64,000 nt of DNA from CBDDEI01 sp965226775 (GCA_965226775.1 CBDDEI010000002.1:558001-622000), one strand, 5' to 3'. Counted from the stretch's first letter, positions 1 to 9,662 are shown. Notes: generated by a model not told the origin, from the letters alone. A program made the numbers and translations.

Positions 1-1333
1 TCTCCGCGATGAAATCGGTGTTCAATCGGCCGGCGCGGAAGTCCTCGCTCCCTAGAGCAAAGAGATGGAAGGGGATGCTGGTCTTTACGCCCACGATGGT
101 GTACTCCCGCAGCGCCCGTTCCATTCGTAAGATAGCGGTCTCCCTGTCCGGCCCCCACGCAATGAGCTTTGCCAGCAGCGAGTCGTAATAAGTGGTGATC
201 TCCTGTCCCAAATAGAGGGAGGAGTCCACCCTGATGCCGGGGCCGGAGGGTTCGTGCAACGCCCGGATCACGCCGGCGGTGGGAAGAAAGTCGTTGTAGG
301 GGTCCTCTGCCGTGATGCGGCACTCAATGGCCCAGCCGTGGAACGGCAGATTGTGGCCGTTCTCGTAGGAGAGGGGCTCTCCCATCGCCACCTTGAGCTG
401 GTCCCGCACCAAGTCTGTGCCCGTGACCAGTTCCGTCACCGGATGCTCCACCTGAAGGCGGGTGTTGACCTCCAGGAAGTAGAAATTGCCCTCCTGGTCT
501 AGCAGGAACTCTACAGTGCCCGCCCCGCGATAATTGGTCGCCAGCGCGGTCGAGCGAGCAGCCTCCGTAAGGCGCTCCCGCAGTGCGGGGTCGACCACGG
601 TTGAAGGCGCTTCTTCGATGAGCTTCTGGTGGCGGCGCTGTATGGAGCACTCCCGCTCACCCAGAATGGCGATGGTGCCGTTGCCATCCGCCATTATTTG
701 CATCTCAATGTGGCGCACCGGCGAGAGATATTTTTCCAAATAGATTGCGCCATTGCCGAAGGCCTGTTGCGCTTCACTCGCGGCCATGGCCAGCGCGTCC
801 TCCAGCTCGAAGGGTTCCTGCACCACCCGCATGCCGCGTCCGCCGCCGCCGCCGGCTGCCTTGATGAGCACGGGGTAGCCGATGTTGTCGGCCATCGCGG
901 AGGCCTCCGCGATGGAGGGGAGCGTCTCGCTGCCGGGCGCTACGGGCACGCCTGCCTGCTGCATGGCAATGCGCGCCTCCACTTTGTCCCCCAGCAGATG
1001 GATAGTCTCCGGCTTAGGGCCAATGAAGATAAGTCCGGCGTCCTCACACGCTTGGGCAAAGGAGGCGTTCTCGGAGAGGAAGCCGTAGCCGGGATGCAAT
1101 GCGGTGGCTCCCGACATCCGGGCAATCTCGAGCAGTTTTGGGACGTTCAGGTAGCTCTCCGCGGCGGGCGCAGGGCCTAGCTCGTACGCTTCGTCGGCGT
1201 AGCGCACGTGGAGGGCGTTCCTATCGGCGGTGGAGTACACCGCAACGCAGGGAATGCCCATGTCCTTGCAGGCTCGTACGATGCGGAGGGCTATCTCGCC
1301 CCTGTTGGCGATGAGGACTTTGAAATCGGGCAT
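1..1333 (-). CDS. accC: Biotin carboxylase subunit of acetyl/propionyl-CoA carboxylase (3' end outside window)
   Basis: Carboxylates biotin on the carrier protein using ATP and bicarbonate, the first half-reaction of acyl-CoA carboxylases. The reading frame opens at the ATG at 1331-1333 with MPDFKVLIANRGEIALRI, the usual biotin carboxylase N-terminus. It stays open to the window edge for 444 residues, against about 450-500 for the family. Visible landmarks are HPGYGFLSEN near residue 80, the glycine-rich ATP-grasp loop GGGGRGM near 158, and EVNTRLQVEH near 288 in the active site. The C-terminus is cut by the window, so it cannot be decided whether a biotin-carrier domain is fused. It is divergent from the AEC transporter gene. 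Confidence 0.95.
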   Translation of the reverse strand, partial: MPDFKVLIANRGEIALRIVRACKDMGIPCVAVYSTADRNALHVRYADEAYELGPAPAAESYLNVPKLLEIARMSGATALHPGYGFLSENASFAQACEDAGLIFIGPKPETIHLLGDKVEARIAMQQAGVPVAPGSETLPSIAEASAMADNIGYPVLIKAAGGGGGRGMRVVQEPFELEDALAMAASEAQQAFGNGAIYLEKYLSPVRHIEMQIMADGNGTIAILGERECSIQRRHQKLIEEAPSTVVDPALRERLTEAARSTALATNYRGAGTVEFLLDQEGNFYFLEVNTRLQVEHPVTELVTGTDLVRDQLKVAMGEPLSYENGHNLPFHGWAIECRITAEDPYNDFLPTAGVIRALHEPSGPGIRVDSSLYLGQEITTYYDSLLAKLIAWGPDRETAILRMERALREYTIVGVKTSIPFHLFALGSEDFRAGRLNTDFIAE

Positions 1334-1444
1334 AGTTGAATGACCGGTCTGGCGCGTAATCCGTCCAACTATAGCACAACACGGTGGCAGCGGAGCGTCC
1401 AGCCCTGCATGCTATACTCGCCCTTGTGCTAAAAGGGACGTCCC

Positions 1445-2353
1445 ATGTTTGAAATAGTAATCAACGTTATGACGCCGGTACTCTTCATCGGCGCTCTGGG
1501 CTATGCGCTCCAAAAAGTGCTGCAACCACCCATCGGCAGCATCAACCAGCTGGTCTTCTATGTGCTGGCCCCCTGCCTCACGTTCTCCGCGTTAAAGCGA
1601 GTGGTGATGACCGGCGAGGAGATTGGTCAGATTGTGGTCTTTGGGCTGGTCTTTGTTGCGGTCATGTCTGCGCTGGGATTGGCTATCTCCGCACTGTTCC
1701 GCTGGGAGCGTGGTGTCTCCCGCGCGTTCATCATCTCGATGCTGCAGATAAACGGGAACTATGCCTACTCCGTCGCGCTGCTTGCGCTGGGCCTGCCAGG
1801 ACTTGACCGGGCCGTCATCTTCAGCGTGATTCAGGGGACGGTAGCAGGAACCGTCTCAATCTTCTTTGCCTCCAACAGCAGCGCTAGCGTGGCGGCCTCT
1901 ATCGTAGCGGTGTTCCGCAGGCCCAGCATCTATGCTACTGCCCTGGCCCTGGCGATGAAGTATCTGGACTTGTCCTTCCCCGACCCCGTTCACAACTCGA
2001 TAGACATGCTGGGCACCGCGGCGATACCCATCGTCCTAGTGATTATGGGCATGCAGATAGGGTTGGGGTTCACCTGGGATGCGCCCGCCGCCACCATCAC
2101 GGCCGTAGTAACCCGCTTGTTTGGCTCCGGCGTGCTGGCCTTTTTCCTCAGCGGGCTGTTTGGCATGAGCAGCCTCACCCGTCACGTGATGGTGCTCTAC
2201 GCCGCTATGCCCACCGCTATCATGACCACGGTCATCGCCACGGAGTTCAATGCGCGCCCGCGCTTTGTAGCGGGAGTGGTGGTCATCACCACGGCGCTCA
2301 GCGTCGTAACGGTCTCGCTCTGGTTGACCGTCCTAAGCGTCGTGTTTCCTTAG
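1445..2353 (+). CDS. AEC (auxin efflux carrier) family permease
   Basis: A 302-residue, strongly hydrophobic protein with about ten predicted membrane segments. The N-terminus (TPVLFIGALGYALQK, then INQLVFYVLAPCLTFSAL) is typical of the Mem_trans/AEC family, which includes bacterial malate and other organic-acid carriers. The substrate cannot be read from the sequence. AAAAGGGA at 1430-1437 is a plausible ribosome site for the ATG at 1445. A -10-like TATACT lies at 1413-1418 without a clear -35 box. The stop codon lies inside the terminal repeat of a MITE-like element that starts here. Confidence 0.88.
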   Translation: MFEIVINVMTPVLFIGALGYALQKVLQPPIGSINQLVFYVLAPCLTFSALKRVVMTGEEIGQIVVFGLVFVAVMSALGLAISALFRWERGVSRAFIISMLQINGNYAYSVALLALGLPGLDRAVIFSVIQGTVAGTVSIFFASNSSASVAASIVAVFRRPSIYATALALAMKYLDLSFPDPVHNSIDMLGTAAIPIVLVIMGMQIGLGFTWDAPAATITAVVTRLFGSGVLAFFLSGLFGMSSLTRHVMVLYAAMPTAIMTTVIATEFNARPRFVAGVVVITTALSVVTVSLWLTVLSVVFP

Positions 2354-2500
2354 GGAACCTCTGCATAAGTCCCTTCCCCCTTGATGGGGGAAGGTTAGGA
2401 TGGGGGTGAATGGGCCAGGTCCCTAGCTGCTGGCTTGAGGAGACCGCCCTGGATTCCGTCTATCGCCGGAATGATGCAGGTTGTTCAGAGGCTTCTTAGG
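2352..2500. repeat. MITE-like intergenic element with inverted ends
   Basis: The left end TAGGGAACCTCTG (2352-2364) is matched, imperfectly, in inverse by CAGAGGCTTCTTAGG (2486-2500). The core carries CCCTTCCCCCTTGATGGGGG plus a GTTAGGATGGGGGTGAA tail. A relative lies near 62.23-62.42 kb, whose right end CAGAGGTTCCCTA is the exact reverse complement of the left end here. The element fits exactly between the stop codons of two convergent genes and encodes no protein. Confidence 0.5.
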
Positions 2501-2502
2501 CG

Positions 2503-2838
2503 TTAGTCTTTGTGGAACTCGCGCGGCAGGATCAAGCGCGCTTCCTCCTCGTCCTGGCGCCGCACGCGCAACTCGTGGGGGACAAGCGCAACGTTTCCCC
2601 AGCCTGCGCCGGGGCCCAGGGGAACCAGCACGCTGGGGATGTTCTCATTGCGCAGGATGTCCGCCCAGAGCATCGCCTCCGCCTCGGTGCCGTACATTGC
2701 CACGCCCACGTCGGTCACGTCTCGAGGCGACTGTGCTTGGGGCAGCGGTTCTAGCTTGTCTACCAGGGTCGCGCCGCAAACACTGCAGAGCGGGGGCTCG
2801 GCAATGAATTCTCCTCGGCATATCGGACAAAACGGCAT
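2503..2838 (-). CDS. Zinc-ribbon protein with a DUF2007-like C-terminal domain
   Basis: A 111-residue protein. The N-terminus carries two CxxC pairs (CPIC at residues 4-7 and CSVC at about 18-21), a short zinc ribbon. The rest (VAMYGTEAEAMLWADILRNENIPSVLV) resembles the DUF2007 'putative signal transducing' fold, which is often joined to zinc ribbons. Function is unknown; a regulatory or protein-binding role is inference. It is divergent from thrB, whose promoter lies just outside its 5' end. Confidence 0.7.
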   Translation of the reverse strand: MPFCPICRGEFIAEPPLCSVCGATLVDKLEPLPQAQSPRDVTDVGVAMYGTEAEAMLWADILRNENIPSVLVPLGPGAGWGNVALVPHELRVRRQDEEEARLILPREFHKD

Positions 2839-2872
2839 AGTGCTAGTTTACTGCAATTGCTAGTGTATTGTA

Positions 2873-2901
2873 TTGAGCAAGCGATTGGCCGCCCCTATAA
2901 T
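2873..2901 (+). promoter_or_regulatory. Sigma-70-type promoter of thrB-lysC
   Basis: TTGAGC at 2873-2878, a 17-base spacer, and a perfect TATAAT at 2896-2901. Transcription would start near 2908. This places the promoter inside the 5' part of the longest possible thrB frame and supports the downstream start at 2942. Confidence 0.6.
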
Positions 2902-2941
2902 GGGGCTTGGGAAACACTTTCACCGCACCGCAGAGGACCAT

Positions 2942-3841
2942 TTGTTTGAGACAACCGTAAAGATCCACGTACCTGCGACCACGGCCAATCTGGGGCCTGG
3001 TTTCGATTGCCTGGGCATGGCCCTAGACCTCTACGACGAAGTTACGCTTAGCTTAGACGAGCTGCCGAGAGACGGCACGCCATCCCCGGAGGATGAGCAG
3101 TACCTGGACCTAGTGATGATGGCCGCCAATCACTACTTTGCCTACCTGGGTAAGCCGGCTCCCGTACTGGAAGCAACGTGTAGCCGCACTATCCCGCTGG
3201 GCCGCGGGCTGGGCAGCAGCGCTGCTGCAATCGTGGCGGGGCTGCTGGCGGCGGACGAGCTCTCCGGATCATCGCAGAGCAAAGAAGTGCTCGCCAAGCT
3301 GGCAACGGAGTTGGAGGGACACCCGGACAACGCCGTGGCATGCATTAACGGCGGGCTGCAGCTGTGCGTCCTAGATGACGATGCGCTAGTGAGCATGGCA
3401 CTGGAGACTCCTGCTGAGGTAGAGGTTGCCCTTTTTGTGCCGGACTTCGCGCTGCCAACCCATGAGACGCGGCAACTACTGCCGGAGTCCCTCAGCAGAC
3501 AGGACGTGGTCTATCAGAGCAGCCGGACGGCGCTGCTGGCAGGCGCAATAGCCACAGGACGGCTTGAATATTTGCGCGTAGCCACTCAGGACCGGCTGCA
3601 CCAGCCGGCCCGGAGCAAACTCTTTACCCAGATGAACGATCTCTTTGACGCCGCGCTGGAAGCAGGCGCACTCTGCGCGTATCTCTCCGGAGGCGGGCCC
3701 ACAGTGGCGGCTTGGACGCGCGGCTCTGCCGACGGCGCGCGTGCGGCGCTGGCCTCCCGTGCGGAAGCTCTTGGGCTGAAGGGCACGGCTTACGCCACAA
3801 AACCCAGCACAAAAGGCGCGGTCGTTACCCCCATCGACTAG
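2942..3841 (+). CDS. thrB: Homoserine kinase
   Basis: Phosphorylates L-homoserine to O-phospho-L-homoserine in threonine synthesis. It is a GHMP-family kinase: the N-terminus reads KIHVPATTANLGPGFDCLG and the ATP-binding loop GRGLGSSAAA sits near residues 88-97. SGGGPTVAA toward the C-terminus is the third GHMP motif. I chose the TTG at 2942 because AGAGGA lies at 2932-2937 and a good promoter lies further upstream. This gives 299 residues, the normal length. An upstream TTG at 2873 and an ATG at 2900 are in frame but fall within the promoter. lysC follows after 23 bases, so the two are probably one operon. Confidence 0.93.
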   Translation: MFETTVKIHVPATTANLGPGFDCLGMALDLYDEVTLSLDELPRDGTPSPEDEQYLDLVMMAANHYFAYLGKPAPVLEATCSRTIPLGRGLGSSAAAIVAGLLAADELSGSSQSKEVLAKLATELEGHPDNAVACINGGLQLCVLDDDALVSMALETPAEVEVALFVPDFALPTHETRQLLPESLSRQDVVYQSSRTALLAGAIATGRLEYLRVATQDRLHQPARSKLFTQMNDLFDAALEAGALCAYLSGGGPTVAAWTRGSADGARAALASRAEALGLKGTAYATKPSTKGAVVTPID

Positions 3842-3864
3842 CTAGTTAGGAAAGACTGCATACT

Positions 3865-5088
3865 ATGGCGCTCCTCGTCCAAAAATACGGCGGAAGCTCG
3901 GTTGCGGATGCCGATCGTATTCGCAACGTAGCCGGCCGCATCGGCCGCGCGCAGCAGGCGGGCAACCGCGTAGTCGCGGTGGTCTCCGCTATGGGTGACA
4001 CCACCGACCAGCTTATCGAGCTTGCCCAGCAGCTCTCCTCCGCGCCGCCGCCGCGGGAGATGGACGTGCTGCTATCCACGGGAGAGCTGGTTTCCTGCAC
4101 CCTCGTCACCATGGCGCTCCATGAGATGGGCCACAAGGCGATGAGCATGAGCGGGGGCCAGGCAGGCATCCGCACCAATACCGCCCATACGCGGGCGCTC
4201 ATCACAGGGCTAGAGCCAGCCCGCATAGAGAAGGCGTTGGACGATGGGAATATCGTTATCGTCGCGGGGTTCCAGGGCATTGACGAAGATATGGATGTCA
4301 CTACCCTGGGTCGCGGCGCATCAGACCTTACAGCCGTCGCCCTCGCCATCGGCTTGAAGGCGGATCGCTGCGAGATCTACACGGACGTGGAAGGCATCTA
4401 CACCGCCGACCCTCGCCTGGTGCCGGAGGCCCGCAAGCTGCCGGAGATTGGCTTTGAGGAGATGCTGGAGCTGGCAAATTACGGCGCAAAAATGCAGCCC
4501 CGCTCCATAGAGCTGGCAACAGCCTTCAACCTACCCGTGCTGGTGTGCTCCAGCTTTGTGGACGCGCCCGGCACCCTGATCCACGGAGGAGCTGAGATGG
4601 AGAACCGCAACAAAGTCCGGGGCGTGACCGCGGACCGGAACGTCGCCAAGATCACGATTCTGGGTGTGCCGGACAGGCCGGGCATTGCCGCAGCCATCTT
4701 TGAGCCGCTGGCTCAGGAAGGCATAAGCGTGGACACCATTGTGCAGAACTCCAGCGTGGAGCGCATCACCGACCTCACCTTTACGGTTACCCGCACGGAC
4801 CTCAAACGAGCTATGGAGATTACCGATCCCGTGGCCCAGAGCATTGGCGCGCGGGGCTGCGTAAGCGCATCAGACCTGGCAAAAGTCAGCGTGGTGGGCA
4901 CGGGCATGCAGAACGCGCCCGGCTACGCCGCCACCATGTTCCGCTCCCTCTTCGAGGCTGGCATCAACATCGAAATGATCACCACCTCTGAGATCCGCAT
5001 CACCTGCATCTTGGGTGAGGCTCAAGTGCCCGCCGCCGTGCGAGCACTACACACAGCCTTTGAGCTGGAGCAGATCCCAGAGCCGTAA
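3865..5088 (+). CDS. lysC: Aspartate kinase
   Basis: Catalyses ATP-dependent phosphorylation of L-aspartate, the first step to Lys, Thr and Met. The 407-residue protein has the N-terminal amino-acid-kinase domain (VQKYGGSSV at about residues 5-13; GRGASDLTAVALA near 150) and two C-terminal ACT domains from about residue 265 that bind feedback inhibitors (VPDRPGIAAAIF; VGTGMQNAPGYAA). Length and order match single-function aspartokinases. It lies directly downstream of thrB and probably shares its transcript. Feedback control by Lys/Thr is known for the family; the effector here is not evident. Confidence 0.95.
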   Translation: MALLVQKYGGSSVADADRIRNVAGRIGRAQQAGNRVVAVVSAMGDTTDQLIELAQQLSSAPPPREMDVLLSTGELVSCTLVTMALHEMGHKAMSMSGGQAGIRTNTAHTRALITGLEPARIEKALDDGNIVIVAGFQGIDEDMDVTTLGRGASDLTAVALAIGLKADRCEIYTDVEGIYTADPRLVPEARKLPEIGFEEMLELANYGAKMQPRSIELATAFNLPVLVCSSFVDAPGTLIHGGAEMENRNKVRGVTADRNVAKITILGVPDRPGIAAAIFEPLAQEGISVDTIVQNSSVERITDLTFTVTRTDLKRAMEITDPVAQSIGARGCVSASDLAKVSVVGTGMQNAPGYAATMFRSLFEAGINIEMITTSEIRITCILGEAQVPAAVRALHTAFELEQIPEP

Positions 5089-5188
5089 CTCCGCACCTCT
5101 GCAATAGGCCTATCTGAGAGAGAAAGAGGCCGCCGCTACTACTAGGAACACTTGTGCTGTAACTTCCTCAAAAGTGGTATCCTTGGGT

Positions 5189-5716
5189 ATTGCAGCGTCC
5201 CCGCAACCCGTTTAACGTTGGGGTAGCAAATCCTCCCTCCCCTGGTGGGAGGGAGTTAGAGGGAGGGGGATGTGTGCTCCCCTCTTCACTCAGACGGTCA
5301 TAGTTGAGCGGCTGATGGTTCGACAAGCTCACCATGAGCGGGGTACTACTCCGCTCGTCCTGAGCAGGTCGAAGGGTGAGCAGAGTAGTTTATCGGCCAT
5401 GCAGCGGATATTGCAGCGTCCCCGCACTACCGTTTAACGTTGCGGTAGCAAGTTCTCTCTCCCTAGGTGGGAGAGAGTTAGAGGGAGGGGGATGTGTGCT
5501 CCCCACTTCACTTAGACGGTCATAGTTGAGCGGCTGATGGTTCCCTTCGTTCTGCTCAGGATAAACTTTCGGCTCACCATGAGCGGGGTACTCCCTCGCA
5601 ATGAGCGGGGCAATCCTCGCACCACCGTTTAACGTTGCGGTAGCAAATCCTCCCTCCCCTGGTGGGAGGGAGTTAGAGGGAGGGGGATGTGTGCTCCCCT
5701 CTTCACTCAGACGGTC
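5189..5716. repeat. Tandem intergenic repeat, about 2.4 copies of a 195-221 bp unit
   Basis: The segment from TTGCAGCGTCCCCGCA recurs at 5189 and 5410 (period 221), and its core ACCGTTTAACGTTGCGGTAGC recurs again at 5624. Each copy contains an inverted repeat of the CCTCCCTCCC-TGGTGGGAGGG type with a GTTAGAGGGAGGGGGATGTG tail. The first two copies also contain a GGTTCGACAAGCTCACCATGAGCGG-type segment or a variant of it. Copies differ by small indels. No coding potential is visible. The array ends 27 bases before dnaE. Confidence 0.8.
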
Positions 5717-5742
5717 TTTGAGGTATCGGAATAAGCTAAACC

Positions 5743-8700
5743 GTGTCCTTTACACATCTCCACGTCCACTCTGAGTACTCCCTGCTGGATGGCCTCGGCC
5801 GCCTGCAAGGGCTGGCGCATCGAGCACGGGAGCTGGGCATGGAGGCCGTGGGTATCACCGACCACGGCGTCCTCTACGGCGCCATGCAGTTCTATACCGC
5901 CTGCCGCGATGCGGGCGTGAAGCCCATCCTGGGGATGGAGGGCTACATGGCCCCCGGCGACCATCGCAGCAAGACCGCGTCGGACCGGGACCCCTCGCAC
6001 ATCGTCCTCCTTGCCAAGAATGAGGCCGGCTGGCGCAACCTCATTAAGCTCTCCTCTAAAGCGCAGCTGGACGGTTTCTATTACAAGCCCCGCATGGACC
6101 GGGAGATGCTGGCCCAGCACAGCGAAGGGCTTATCGCCCTCTCCGGCTGCCTCAACGCAGAGGTGGCGAAGAACCTGCTGGCCGGCAACCAGGAAGAGGC
6201 GAATAACGCCGCTCGCTGGTACAAGGACGTCTTTGGCGACGATTACTACTTCGAGCTGCAGAACCATCCCATCCCCGAACTCACTCCGGTCAACGAGGGT
6301 CTGGTGCGTATGAGCAAGGAATTGGGCGTGCCGTTGGCGGCCACCAATGACAGCCACTACGTGCTGCAGTCGGAGAGCTACGCGCATGACGTGTTGCTCT
6401 GCATTCAGACCAACGCCAACATCTACGACGAAAAGCGCATGAAGTTCACCGGGGACTCCTTCTATCTCAAGAGCCCCCAGGAGATGGCCCTCCTCTTTCC
6501 GGACCACCCGGAAGCGCTGGAAAACACCATGCGCATTGCAGAGAAGTGCGATGTGACCCTGGAGTTTGGCAAGCTCTACCTGCCGGAGTACCAGACCCCC
6601 AACGGGCAGCGGCCGGAAGAGTATCTGGCGGACCTCTGCTGGGCCGGGCTGCGTAAGCGCTACGGCGAGGTCACGGAGCCCCTGGAGCGGCGGCTGCAGT
6701 ATGAGCTGGAGGTCATAGAAAAGACCCAGTTCCCCAACTACTTCCTGGTGGTGTGGGACATTGTGCAGTACGCGCAGGAGCAGGGCATCCTCTACGGTGT
6801 GCGCGGCAGCGCCGCCGCCAGCCTGGTGCTCTACTGCCTTGGCATCACGGAGATAGACCCTCTGGGTAGCCGCTTGGTCTTTGAGCGCTTCCTGAACCTT
6901 GAGCGCAAAGAGATGCCAGACATAGACATGGACTTCCAGGACGACCGCCGTGACGAGATGATCACCTACGTGGCCCAGAAGTACGGCTACGATCACGTGG
7001 CGCAAATCATTACCTTTGGGACCCTGGGCGCAAAAGCCTCCATCCGTGACGTCACCCGAGCCCTCGGCCTCTCCTACGGCGATGGTGACCGCGTGGCGCG
7101 CCTCATCCCGCCTGCCCTGAACATGAGCCTGGACAGGGCACTGGAAGAGAGCAGTGAACTCGCCGCCCTCTATGAATCGGATGAGCCGCTCAAGCAACTC
7201 ATCGATACGGCCAAGCAACTGGAGGGCACAGCCCGCCACGCCTCTACCCATGCCGCGGGCGTGGTCATCTCCAAAGAGCCGCTCATGGACCTTGTGCCGC
7301 TGCAGAACCCCAGCCGCGGCACCGAGCACAGTCTTTCCATGACCCAATGGCCTATGGAGGACGTGGCCCATGCCGGTCTGCTCAAGATGGACTTCCTGGG
7401 CCTCATCAACCTCAGCATCCTGGGCAAAGCCCGGGACCTGATTGCGCAGACCCAGAACGTGCAGATAGACCTGCAGAACCTGCCGCTGGACGATACCAAG
7501 ACCTTTGACCTGCTCTCCGATGCGGAGACCACCGGCGTCTTCCAGCTAGAGTCTGCGGGCATGCGCCGCTATATCAAGGAGCTGCGGCCTCAGTCCATCG
7601 CAGAGCTGGCCGCTATGGTGGCCCTTTACCGTCCCGGGCCCATGCAGCACATTCCCACCTACATCGCTTCCAAGCACGGGCGCATGGAGGTGCACTTCCC
7701 GCACCCGGCGTTGGAGGAGATTCTGGAGGACACCTACGGGGTCATCGTCTATCAAGACCAGGTGTTGCTTATCCTCCAGCACTTCGCAGGTTACACCCTC
7801 GGCCAAGCCGACATCGTGCGCAAGGCTATGGGCAAGAAGATCACCGAGATGATGCAGGCGGAGCGAGAGCACTTTGTGGCGGGCGCTGTTAAGAAGGGGT
7901 TCCAGGAGTCGGAGGCCATTGAGATCTTCGACCTCATCGAGCCCTTCGCCGGCTACGCCTTCAACAAGGCGCATGCCACCAGCTATGCGCTCATCGCCTA
8001 CCAGACCGCCTATCTCAAAGCCAACTACCCCGCAGAGTACATGTGCGCCTTCATGACCTGCTTTAAGGAGCTTCCGGAGAAGCTGGCCAGCGCCGTCAGC
8101 GAATGCACCCGCCTGGGCGTGGCAGTGCTGCCGCCGGACATCAACCGCAGCGGCGTGGACTTCACCGTAGAGCAACTGCCTGGGCCCGATGGCTCCACCA
8201 GACTGGCCGCGCGCTTTTGCCTCTCGGCCATCAAGAATGTGGGTGAAGGCGCGCTCAAGGGCGCTCTAGACGTGCGAAGCGAGTCCGGGCCTTATACCAG
8301 TCTTCAGGATTTCCTCCGCCGCGCGGACCTGCGCGGGCTGAACAAGCGCGCGTTGGAGTGCCTGATCAAGGCCGGCGCTTTGGACGCCTTCGGCCGGCGC
8401 GGCGCGCTGCTCCTGGTGCTCGACCAGCTGATGGCCACTGCACAGCGGCAGCAGCGGCTGAAGGAGACTGGTCAGACCACCATGTTCGACCTGTGGGGTG
8501 GAAGCGCGGAGACGCCGTTGCCGGAGGTGGAGCTGCCGGAAGGCGATGTGCCGGTGAAAGAGAAGTTGGCCTGGGAGCGGGAGCTCATGGGCGTCTATGT
8601 ATCGGAGCATCCTTTTACCGCCGTTGCGCCCTACGCGGCAAAGGACACCACCGCGCTCTGCGGCCAGATAGATGAAGAGATGGTGGGGCAGAGCGTGGTC

Positions 8701-9519
8701 CTGGCGGGCATGGTCAACACCATACGGCCGCTGCTCACTAAGGACGGACGCAGTTTCCTGGCCGTGAACCTGGAAGACCTGGTGGGCTCCGTAGAGGTGA
8801 CCGTCTGGCCCGAGGTTTACCAGCGCACTCAGGAGCTATGGAGTGAAGGAGAAGTGCTGCTTGTTCGAGGCAAAGTAACTGACCGCCGCGGCGCTATCCA
8901 GCTCTCCTGTGAGCAGGCGGAGCGCTACGCGCCGGCTCAGGGCGCGCCTCCTTATGAGGAGGATGGCGTCGAGGTAGCGCCGGCATTGCCGGTTGCCGCG
9001 CCCATAAGTGTGCCGCCGCCCGTCCCGGCAGCCCCCGAGCCTCCCGTGGAGGCCCTCACCTACGCGCCCTTACCGGAGGAGGACGAGTTAGCCCTCCCTG
9101 CCGGGGTTCGAGAAGAACGCCCCATTGTCCAGCCGTTGGAACCGCCGCCGCCGCCGGCAACCAATGCCCCCAGCAACGACAATGGCTCCACCAACGGGAT
9201 GCGGTCTCCCAACGGCGACGGGCACGCTGCTCCGGCAAGGTCCGCCAATGGGAATGGCAACGGCCACAACAAAGGCCGCACCCTGAACATCCACCTATAC
9301 GAAAGCCAGGACAATGACCGAGACCTCAACAAGTTCCAGGATATCCTGAGCGTGCTGGAGCGCCATCCCGGCAAAGATGTGGTCAAACTTACCGTATTTA
9401 GCAACGGCACCGCGGTGCCCTTGGAGCTCCCCGGCTTCCCCATCCAGCTCGATAAGCCGCTGCTGGCAGAGCTGGGCTCCCTGGTGGGTGAAGGCGCTCT
9501 CCAGGCGGAAGGCGTATAG
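5743..9519 (+). CDS. dnaE: DNA polymerase III alpha subunit
   Basis: The replicative polymerase catalytic subunit, 1258 residues. The PHP domain begins at once (FTHLHVHSEYSLLDG, residues 3-17). The palm carries PDIDMDF near residues 391-397, holding two catalytic aspartates; the third is in LLKMDFLG near 548. The tandem helix-hairpin-helix region and an OB fold (SVVLAGMVNTIRPLLTKDG, near 985) follow. A Pro/Ala/Asn-rich linker (about residues 1075-1160) leads to a C-terminal domain of about 95 residues. The start is GTG, chosen because the PHP motif begins four codons later. The ribosome site is weak. It lies alone between repeat arrays. Confidence 0.97.
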   Translation: MSFTHLHVHSEYSLLDGLGRLQGLAHRARELGMEAVGITDHGVLYGAMQFYTACRDAGVKPILGMEGYMAPGDHRSKTASDRDPSHIVLLAKNEAGWRNLIKLSSKAQLDGFYYKPRMDREMLAQHSEGLIALSGCLNAEVAKNLLAGNQEEANNAARWYKDVFGDDYYFELQNHPIPELTPVNEGLVRMSKELGVPLAATNDSHYVLQSESYAHDVLLCIQTNANIYDEKRMKFTGDSFYLKSPQEMALLFPDHPEALENTMRIAEKCDVTLEFGKLYLPEYQTPNGQRPEEYLADLCWAGLRKRYGEVTEPLERRLQYELEVIEKTQFPNYFLVVWDIVQYAQEQGILYGVRGSAAASLVLYCLGITEIDPLGSRLVFERFLNLERKEMPDIDMDFQDDRRDEMITYVAQKYGYDHVAQIITFGTLGAKASIRDVTRALGLSYGDGDRVARLIPPALNMSLDRALEESSELAALYESDEPLKQLIDTAKQLEGTARHASTHAAGVVISKEPLMDLVPLQNPSRGTEHSLSMTQWPMEDVAHAGLLKMDFLGLINLSILGKARDLIAQTQNVQIDLQNLPLDDTKTFDLLSDAETTGVFQLESAGMRRYIKELRPQSIAELAAMVALYRPGPMQHIPTYIASKHGRMEVHFPHPALEEILEDTYGVIVYQDQVLLILQHFAGYTLGQADIVRKAMGKKITEMMQAEREHFVAGAVKKGFQESEAIEIFDLIEPFAGYAFNKAHATSYALIAYQTAYLKANYPAEYMCAFMTCFKELPEKLASAVSECTRLGVAVLPPDINRSGVDFTVEQLPGPDGSTRLAARFCLSAIKNVGEGALKGALDVRSESGPYTSLQDFLRRADLRGLNKRALECLIKAGALDAFGRRGALLLVLDQLMATAQRQQRLKETGQTTMFDLWGGSAETPLPEVELPEGDVPVKEKLAWERELMGVYVSEHPFTAVAPYAAKDTTALCGQIDEEMVGQSVVLAGMVNTIRPLLTKDGRSFLAVNLEDLVGSVEVTVWPEVYQRTQELWSEGEVLLVRGKVTDRRGAIQLSCEQAERYAPAQGAPPYEEDGVEVAPALPVAAPISVPPPVPAAPEPPVEALTYAPLPEEDELALPAGVREERPIVQPLEPPPPPATNAPSNDNGSTNGMRSPNGDGHAAPARSANGNGNGHNKGRTLNIHLYESQDNDRDLNKFQDILSVLERHPGKDVVKLTVFSNGTAVPLELPGFPIQLDKPLLAELGSLVGEGALQAEGV

Positions 9520-9556
9520 CAGCTCACCGCTTCAGACTAATCGCAGTCAAAAGAAG

Positions 9557-9580
9557 AACACCCTGCCTGGCAGGGTGTTT
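9557..9580 (+). terminator. Stem-loop after dnaE
   Basis: An 11-bp perfect inverted repeat, AACACCCTGCC / GGCAGGGTGTT, separated by one base and followed by a short T run. It lies 37 bases past the dnaE stop. The T tract is poor, so it is a probable rather than certain intrinsic terminator. Confidence 0.55.
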
Positions 9581-9662
9581 GCGCGCGGGCCGGCCCCGCC
9601 GCCCCAGATTGCTTCGGCGCTCCTGGCGTCGCTTCTCGCAAAGACAGACGGCTGGGCAGCGG

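Noticed and set aside
629..1180. 183-codon frame opposite accC
   Set aside because: Antisense to a well-conserved biotin carboxylase frame.
5707..7371. 554-codon open frame opposite dnaE
   Set aside because: It is antisense to the strongly conserved polymerase frame; a by-product of GC-rich codon use.
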